Origin: Cliona cf. orientalis
Lineage: Eukaryota > Porifera > Demospongiae > Clionaida > Clionaidae
DNA length: 64,000 bases
Direction: 5' to 3'
Assembly (NCBI GenBank): GCA_963930775.1
Contig: OZ005691.1
Coordinates: 8,367,000 to 8,430,999 of the forward strand
Shown: positions 58,601-64,000 of the stretch, one piece after another
Position numbering within the stretch: position 1 is the first letter of the stretch
How the letters are laid out: each line of letters opens with the position of its first letter
Position numbers and translations under genes: made by a program
The notes under the pieces: generated by a model
The model's input: the letters and a program-made list of their open reading frames with translations, nothing else
What the model was told of the DNA's origin: nothing
The model's database searches: none

Positions 58601-59262
58601 AGAGTTGTTACCTGTGCAATTTTTCGACGAGCCTGACGCGGCGATACTTCATCAATTTGTTTCCCTTTGTTTACAGTTGGTGGCAAATTGTTGAGTTCCT
58701 CGATTTGAGCTGACTGTAACTCCAATTCCTCACTAAATGCTAGCACGTCTTTTGCCATATCTTGTAGTAGTACACTGATCTCTTCTTTGTGCTGCTCTAC
58801 TTGATTTTTCCACTGTTCTGCTCTCAAAATGGCTTCATCCCTCTCTTCTGTAATCTCACTAAACGATTCCAACTCATTTTGAAGAATAAATAGGTTGTAT
58901 GGTTGCTCTAGGAACTGTTGATGGCACCTGCCTGCTTTCTTTGCTACCTCACATTTTACTTTTCTTGCCTTTACTGCTAGACAGTTTTCAATGCGAGTAC
59001 ACGTAGGATTGATTCTTACTATATTTCCATCAACATTTTCATTCAGTTGACCAATAAATGACAGAGTTTGGTCTTGACTTTTGTTTTGCATCCATACTTG
59101 TAAGTGCCTATTTGTCATTCGGAGAGATAGAACAGGTTTAGAATCTCTGTCACTAAAGTCAGTGAAGCACATTCCATCAGGAGTGACTGAGTCCACAGTA
59201 GTAGCTGGTAAATTGATGAAACCTTTTCGTGGTCTACCAGGACCTTTTTTGGCTTGATTCAT
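55682..59262 (-). CDS. Transposase-like protein, 782 aa, eight exons, intact
   Basis: Exons 59262-58228, 57588-57441, 57367-57207, 57147-57068, 57015-56529, 56479-56405, 56351-56201 and 55893-55682 join in frame. The intron 57206-57148 is GC-AG (AAG|GCAAAG); the rest are GT-AG. N-terminus: AT-hook GPGRPRKG (residues 7-14), then a coiled coil (about 130-190). The core has KLSGDGAR (Asp366), FFLGGDYK (Asp446), an ACLWCHIH Cys/His pair (465-471), ILDELHLLLRITDVL (about 528-542), TPYMHSMVYHVP (686-697), FSGQGVEKNNDD (Glu715) and a basic tail (ERKKRQYTKQ). This arrangement matches, from memory, a large uncharacterised family in sponges and cnidarians. Asp366/Asp446/Glu715 as an RNase-H-like DDE triad is my inference. 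It could be a transposase or a domesticated derivative. Neighbours are chromodomain and RPA-like genes. A mariner-type MITE occupies intron 1. Confidence 0.78.
57148..57206 (-). other. GC-AG intron in the transposase-like gene
   Basis: Family motif GGDYK must be followed directly by YLLLLFGLN. The only junction giving this uses donor AAG|GCAAAG and acceptor AATAG, a 59-base GC-AG intron. No GT donor nearby preserves the frame. Confidence 0.75.
57783..58131. mobile_element. mariner-type MITE (CAGTGGAACCCC ends)
   Basis: TACAGTGGAACCCCTCTAAA on the left and GCAGAGTTCCACTGTA on the right are inverted ends flanked by TA. Interior contains several GTGTCCGCTGTTGAGGGG-like pieces related to the ends. 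It lies in intron 1 of the transposase-like gene and is non-coding. Confidence 0.8.
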
Positions 59263-59269
59263 GGTAGCT

Positions 59270-59385
59270 GTTTACTAGTACTATCTGTGGCAGCTGTTTT
59301 TAAGTGGGTGCTAATTAGAATATGTATATTGTGTGCCTGTGACAGCTGTAGTTTTAAGTAGGTGCTAATTAGAATCATGTTTATG
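59270..59385. repeat. Short tandem duplication upstream of the transposase-like gene
   Basis: GTGGGTGCTAATTAGAAT and GTAGGTGCTAATTAGAAT recur about 60 bp apart, each preceded by ACAGCTGT/GGCAGCTGT. It is in the likely promoter of the minus-strand gene whose ATG is at 59262. Confidence 0.7.
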
Positions 59386-59582
59386 CATGGACTGTGTACA
59401 TGCTATATTATATTATATCATTATGCTGTCTCCATCTATTGAGATTTTATAAACTAATAGATATTAACAATGTCATTCATTCAACATTTTAATAAGAATC
59501 TGATGCATACATCAAATGTAGAAATGTTTACATGTACTATAATTATGACTTAGCGTACAACAATGGTACATAGGAATTGTGT

Positions 59583-60396
59583 TTAGCAGCGCTTTTTAAT
59601 AACTGCTACTGAAAGGGATTCAGAGAATGATCGTAGCTTGGGGATGGGACTACCATTTGTATCTACAATATAACATAAAGGTGAATATTTTATGTGTGAA
59701 TGAAGTTGAATTGGAAATTCCACCTCACAGCCGTCGCCTAACTTGTCCCAACATTGATACCAGGACGAAGGAAAGTATTTGCTGTCGAAGTCATCCTTTT
59801 GATACAAGTGTCCATGTCCAGTCCTTGCCGTCACACCCCTGCCACTAAAGAGTGCTTTGAAGACATCTGTCCTAAACTCTACCGAAAATCTACCTTGTCT
59901 GACTATACCTAAGCGTAAACTACGATTAATTCCATCTAGAAAATTACTAACACTATCTAGTATAACTCTTGTATCTGGATTTGGTATGTTGAATGACCTG
60001 TATTATATGCATGACATTGTATTAAATAATATTATGTGGTAATACTATTGATAATATTGAAACTGACCTTAATGCAGCAGAAGTGATGTCCTCTTTAGCA
60101 ACCCATGTAGCTTCTTCTTTGGGATACCCTTCCCAGAGAACTAGATATTCTACTCGTTTCTGTGACTGTTGTGTGGGATAAATATTTTTAATTAATGCTA
60201 CAGTATCATGCATACTTACAGTAGTACGTTCAGCCACAAGCCTCTCCACCTTGTATACTCCTTCTGGCAGGTCATCACTAACGTGGAGTGTGGTCTTTTT
60301 ACTTACATTCTGAGATATATATAGCTCAGCACTCGAGATTGAATTTAAGGCCTTATAGAAGCCAGGTGAGGGCCGCTGACGTGTGTTTGTTGACAT
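59583..60396 (-). CDS. Chromodomain protein, 229 aa, three exons
   Basis: Exons 60396-60220, 60165-60068 and 59997-59583 join in frame with no stop. Residues about 46-92 form a chromodomain: VYKVERLVAERTT, then EYLVLWEGYPKEEATWVAKE, with the aromatic positions Tyr, Trp and Tyr/Trp expected for methyl-lysine binding. The first intron lies inside the domain, and removing it restores normal spacing. The C-terminal half (RSFNIPNPDTRVILDSVSNF, DVFKALFSGRG, GDGCEVEFPIQL) is unfamiliar but globular-looking. The start codon is 177 bases from the divergent RPA-like gene. Chromodomains are often fused to or accompany mobile-element proteins to steer them to heterochromatin; that role here is inferred. 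Confidence 0.83.
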
Positions 60397-60573
60397 CTTG
60401 CAATTTTACGTAACCATAGAGATATCTAGCAGCTTTCTGATATTTAGATAGATAACTAATAAGCATGCTGCAAGCTAGCTAGCAGGTACCTTGTATGCAT
60501 GTATTAAGGCTTGTTAGTATGCTTGTAAATGTTAATTGATCTTAGTCTTATCAATCTATAATGGAAAGTATAG
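60397..60573. promoter_or_regulatory. Bidirectional promoter region between chromodomain and RPA-like genes
   Basis: Only 177 bases separate the two divergent start codons. The interval is AT-rich and holds GCTAGCTAGC and no classic TATA box at usual spacing on either side. Shared control of the two genes is inferred from the spacing. If the upstream exon at 54901 is used, the plus-strand promoter would be elsewhere. Confidence 0.45.
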
Positions 60574-61545
60574 ATGTCCTCAGCTCAGTACACATTTCTG
60601 GACATGAAACGGTGCTTCGATGGGTACATGAGCGATGGTAAGAAGAAAATGAGGTTTGTTGGGTTCAGGCATGACCAACAGGATAAGATAACTGATTTGA
60701 GCAAAGGTGGAAAGCCTCTCGTTTTATCGAACTGTGCAGTGAAGATGTCCAGGTCTGGTGATAGTCTAGAGGTGATCGTTAATGATTCAACTCGAGTCAA
60801 CCAATCAGACAAAAAGTACGAGATCGAGTGCATGGGGGGTATGGAATCGACAGATGTTACAAAAGAAATTACTCTGAATAAGCTCAAGGATGAGGTCCAG
60901 TATCAAAGTGTGAGTGTTAAAGTGAAAGTTGTCGAAGTGAGAGAAGTCCATAAATTGGATGATGGGCGGCAAGTGCAGAATGTGGTGGTTGCTGATCATT
61001 CTGGGACAACTGAATTAGCTTTATGGCAAGATTTCGTGGGTCAAATGGTGTTGAATAAGTCGTACGAAGTGAAGAACGTCAAGGTGAAGTCATTTAGGGA
61101 AACGTACAGCCTTTTTACACCAAAAGAGAATGTTGAAATTTTGGAGATTGAAGATCTGAAAGAAGTTGTGAACTTTGCTACACCAAATAAACCTACCAGA
61201 ATGATTGCTAATGCTAAAGTGATCGCCGTCTCAGATTTTGCTTCTGATCTTATTTGCATTTCATGTAACAAGGGAAGTATTACACCTATTGAAGAAAGCC
61301 GGGCATATGGGCGGTGTTCACAGTGTCCAACGACGTTGTTGCTAGAGAGCTGCAAATTACAAGTATCTGCTCTCCTTACCATCATCTCAAATGGTTTTAA
61401 AATCAAGCTATCGGCCGTGGATGACAAGCTAGCTGCTATTGCTGGTGTTCCTCTAAATGATATCAATGATATGGCACTTCTGACAGCGCCGGTCTTTACT
61501 GCTGTTTATAATAACAGCATGGTTATTATAGAAGTTTCAAGGTAA
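60574..61545 (+). CDS. RPA-like OB-fold protein, 323 aa
   Basis: One open exon. FDGYMSDGKKKMRFVGF (about 16-32) is an OB strand pattern; SVKVKVVEVREV, NVVVADHSGTTELALWQDF (about 128-152) and SYEVKNVKVKSF are a second OB fold typical of RPA70 DBD-A/B. A C-terminal zinc-ribbon-like CISC...CSQC segment (about 229-247, CxxC-x13-CxxC) resembles RPA70 DBD-C. Such proteins bind single-stranded DNA. The N-terminal strands of the first OB fold appear to be missing from this start, and a matching exon exists at 54901. It lies head to head with the chromodomain gene. It ends at TAA 61543-61545. A role in transposition or replication of the surrounding element is inferred. Confidence 0.7.
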   Translation: MSSAQYTFLDMKRCFDGYMSDGKKKMRFVGFRHDQQDKITDLSKGGKPLVLSNCAVKMSRSGDSLEVIVNDSTRVNQSDKKYEIECMGGMESTDVTKEITLNKLKDEVQYQSVSVKVKVVEVREVHKLDDGRQVQNVVVADHSGTTELALWQDFVGQMVLNKSYEVKNVKVKSFRETYSLFTPKENVEILEIEDLKEVVNFATPNKPTRMIANAKVIAVSDFASDLICISCNKGSITPIEESRAYGRCSQCPTTLLLESCKLQVSALLTIISNGFKIKLSAVDDKLAAIAGVPLNDINDMALLTAPVFTAVYNNSMVIIEVSR

Positions 61546-62118
61546 TTCATTCATTCCTTCTACGTGTAACCGCTTGCAACTGAACCGTTAAACAATTCAG
61601 TGAACAATTTCTGAAATCATCACTATCATCCTCATATTATTATACCATAATATTACGTGATCATAATATTATAATAATTATCATTATGGACTACTAATCT
61701 ATGATTTTGCTGTTATCAGTTTATTGTCTACACTCTACCGAGATCATTGAAATATTAAACAGAGATGACCCGGTGTAGTGCCTAATTAATGCACACCCAA
61801 CATGAAGTCTGGAGCTCAGTCCAGAATCCAGTACCAAACGTGGGAGCTGCCTTATGGCAAGGGGTCCGGGTACAGGTAGCGCGTATCAGACGTAGTTGAT
61901 GAATTGACTACGCGCATGGCATGGGCATGCGCACTTGCTATAGCGCTAGCATGGCACGCGTGTCTTATAGGCTATAGCCGCGCCATAATGATGACACGCA
62001 AGTATGACGTCACTTTCTCGAATTTCATTGGTTAATTTGAAATTAATTATTGTGTTGCACGTTGCTAACTATTTCGCTGTTCAAGCATAATACACTAGCT
62101 GATCTAGTCTGATTTAAG
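61546..62118. other. Spacer before the coiled-coil gene
   Basis: No exon recognised. Contains short palindromes (ATAATATTAT) and a GC-rich patch around 61900-61985. A CCAAT-type CATTGGTTAA lies at about 62025-62034, some 90 bases before the ATG at 62119, as a promoter candidate. Confidence 0.4.
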
Positions 62119-62505
62119 ATGTCTGCTGAAGAGTTAGAAAAAAAGAGCAAGGAACTAGAAGAAAGAGATAGACAACTTACGAATAAAGAAAAAGAACTTG
62201 AGCTGGCCAAGAAAGCAGTGGAAGATGAACTGAGACGTGCAAAAAGGGAGAGAGAGGCCGAAGAAAAGAAAAGGAGTGACAGCCAAGAAACAGAACTGCG
62301 ACGTCTCAAACGTCGATTAGACGAACTTGAATATCAAGAAGAAGCAAGATACCGTCAGCGTCGTAGAGCTCGACAGAAATTAGAAAGGGATAGGAGAATA
62401 GCATCGGATATTCGACGAAGAGTTATGATTGAGGAAAGAGAGAGGGAAAGGATCAGAAAAGAAATCATAAAAGGAAGAGGGAAACATCAGAGATACAAGT
62501 ATTAA
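62119..62505 (+). CDS. Small highly charged coiled-coil protein, 128 aa
   Basis: Single exon from ATG 62119 to TAA 62503-62505. Almost all of it is a charged helix with heptad character (LEKKSKELEERDRQLTNKEK, then LRRLKRRLDELEYQEEA), followed by an Arg-rich part (RYRQRRRARQKLERDRR). There are no Cys residues, no signal peptide and no membrane segment. It cannot be assigned to a family from sequence alone. Clean codon structure with no lesion supports a real gene. It could bind nucleic acid or act as a structural partner of the neighbouring chromatin-type proteins (inference). Confidence 0.65.
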   Translation: MSAEELEKKSKELEERDRQLTNKEKELELAKKAVEDELRRAKREREAEEKKRSDSQETELRRLKRRLDELEYQEEARYRQRRRARQKLERDRRIASDIRRRVMIEERERERIRKEIIKGRGKHQRYKY

Positions 62506-62929
62506 ACTGAGATTCATCAAGTTATGACTGTAGCTGCAGGTGCATCATTGTCAACAGGTTATCATAATTTACTCTTACACTATGACATTATTCTTCAATC
62601 ATGGCAAGATGATCAGCTGGATAATTCGATATAATTTTAATAATAATACTAATTAATAATTATGTGATTTTAATTGCATAAAAGATTTCAATAATAATAT
62701 TAAATTAAATTATTATTAACAGTAACTTTGCAGTTGTAGAAAACCTCTCAGATAATATAAGAAAGGCCATACTGTGTAAAGAAAGCAGTATAAAGTTGAC
62801 CTTCTCTATTGTCATCACAGAGGGTCTTTACTTTCGACCTGCAGTGGAAGCAAAATAAGAATTATTATACAACATAATAGTATAATCATTATGATAAAAA
62901 TTAATAATATTATGCATCATTTTTGAAGT
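62506..62929. other. AT-rich 3' flank of the coiled-coil gene
   Basis: Nothing recognisable except AATAATATTA-type palindromes. Confidence 0.4.
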
Positions 62930-62939
62930 CAATGAGGAT

Positions 62940-63370
62940 ACAATCTTCACCAAGGACTTGTCTTCACTCAGGGCGAAACTCAGTGACTGTCAATCCTTAC
63001 TATGTGCAGTGTACTTCACCTAGGATTTGTACTCAGTTGCCAGGTGCCGGCAGGATATCTGATGATCAGGTATACCTAGGACTTGAGTTTCGCCTGAGAC
63101 TTGATTTGCTCAGGTCTTTACTGTGTATTACAGTCTATAGGCCTCTCTTCACATAGACTCTCCACCTGAGACTTGTCGTAGCTTAGGTCTTCACTGCCAG
63201 TGACTAGTCTAGGCCTTCAAGAACACTCTTCACCTATAGACACTCCGCCTGAGAATTGTAGCTCAGGTCTTCACTAGTCTAGGCCTTTAAGAACACTCTT
63301 CACCTAGAACATAACTTCACCTGAGACTTTGTGCCTTGGACTTTATCTTCTTCACTCAGCTTGCTTAATC
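62940..63370. repeat. Degenerate minisatellite built on CTGAGACTTG and CTTCACCTA
   Basis: Units such as CAGGTCTTCACT, AGTCTAGGCCTT-AAGAACACTCTTCACCTA and CCTGAGACTTG recur irregularly. The clearest near-identical pair is about 63205-63240 and 63272-63310. No protein is encoded consistently. Confidence 0.65.
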
Positions 63371-64000
63371 TTCACCTTCACTTTGAGGTTAGTCTGGCTT
63401 CATCTTGGCCATGCAGATGGTGAGATTCTATTTAGGTGTTTGATTTGGATAGTTAAAGGCACCTGCATGAAATACCAGATGGTCACTCTAATTGCATACT
63501 GAGTCCCTATTAACAAAAAAGAATTCAGCCACCTATGGTGAAATAATTATTATGAAATCTAATTGCTGTGAAGACTGTTTCAAAATGTTTAGCTCAAATG
63601 AAAGGCTATTGGGACCCAGACAGTCAGTTTCAGACTCCATCTTTGCGATTGAGGCACAGGCATCAATGTGGCTTGTAGACTGTGCATGCACTATATTGAC
63701 GACCTTTACCATAATATTATGCACCATGATTACTATGTAGCTACTGGGGATGTGGTCAAGTTCTTCATACTACATGAATATTCTTACACAAATATTATTA
63801 TATTATAATAATAATAAACTTACATGAACTTGGAGATCAAATAGAAAGGGATAAATAGGTAGCATCATGATCTGAATAGTAGGTGTCGACAACGTCTGCA
63901 TATATATCCACATCAACACTGTTACAATAAATATGATCCAGCAATGACCCCGAGTCAGTTGTGGGTACTTGAACAAGCTGAGAGAATCCTTTTGATGACA
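63371..64000. other. Right edge, no gene recognised
   Basis: AT-rich; a reading frame of 82 codons at 63492-63740 has no recognisable motif. The window ends without a visible exon. Confidence 0.4.

Noticed and set aside
61041-61466. Minus-strand 141-codon frame
   Set aside because: Shadow of the RPA-like coding exon.

Overview
The window looks like genomic DNA of a marine demosponge, most plausibly Amphimedon queenslandica or a close relative. This is an inference from gene style and families, not from a database match. It is AT-rich and eukaryotic, with short GT-AG introns that are mostly phase 1, and it is crowded with miniature inverted-repeat elements. It carries expanded sponge-type families: GTPase/COR/death-domain proteins, tandem death-domain proteins, cysteine-repeat/FN3 ectodomains, and a large transposase-like family that I recall as abundant in sponges and cnidarians.

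Layout. 2.4-10.2 kb (+): a Roc-COR-like GTPase gene with death-fold and SAM domains, carrying two in-frame stops. Its inverted paralogue lies at 49.5-52.8 kb (-), complete in its known exons except for one 2-nt insertion. 11.3-16.1 kb (+): a secreted or membrane ectodomain gene with five copies of a Cys-rich ~190-residue repeat, an ephrin-receptor-like Cys module, FN3 domains and a terminal Ig-like module; at least six lesions make it a probable pseudogene. A one-repeat broken relative follows at 16.3-17.2 kb. 18.46-26.1 kb (+): an intact five-exon gene for a 391-residue protein with an acidic N-terminus and three tandem death-fold domains, with exon relics inside its last intron (24.05-24.22 kb) and at 44.29-44.57 kb. 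33.28-34.37 kb (-): a GPI-type folate-receptor-like protein with one frameshift, plus a 3' gene relic at 36.2 kb. 46.4-47.4 kb (+): an intronless, frameshifted copy of mitochondrial phenylalanyl-tRNA synthetase.

54.9-62.5 kb is the most interesting block. Assembling exons by reading frame and splice signals gives an intact eight-exon, 782-residue transposase-like protein (minus strand, AT-hook and coiled coil at the N-terminus, one GC-AG intron). Beside it lie an intact chromodomain protein (minus), a divergently oriented OB-fold RPA-like protein (plus), a detached exon encoding the missing N-terminus of the RPA-like family 5.5 kb upstream, and a small coiled-coil protein. This is either a large, gene-rich DNA transposon or a domesticated derivative, and it may lie inside an intron of the RPA-like gene.

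The remaining DNA is mostly repeats. At least a dozen inverted-repeat elements can be delimited, several with target-site duplications of 3, 5, 7, 9 or 11 bp. Two have their empty sites preserved in neighbouring repeat copies. Three tRNA-derived modules are visible, one with a full cloverleaf and a Pol III terminator.
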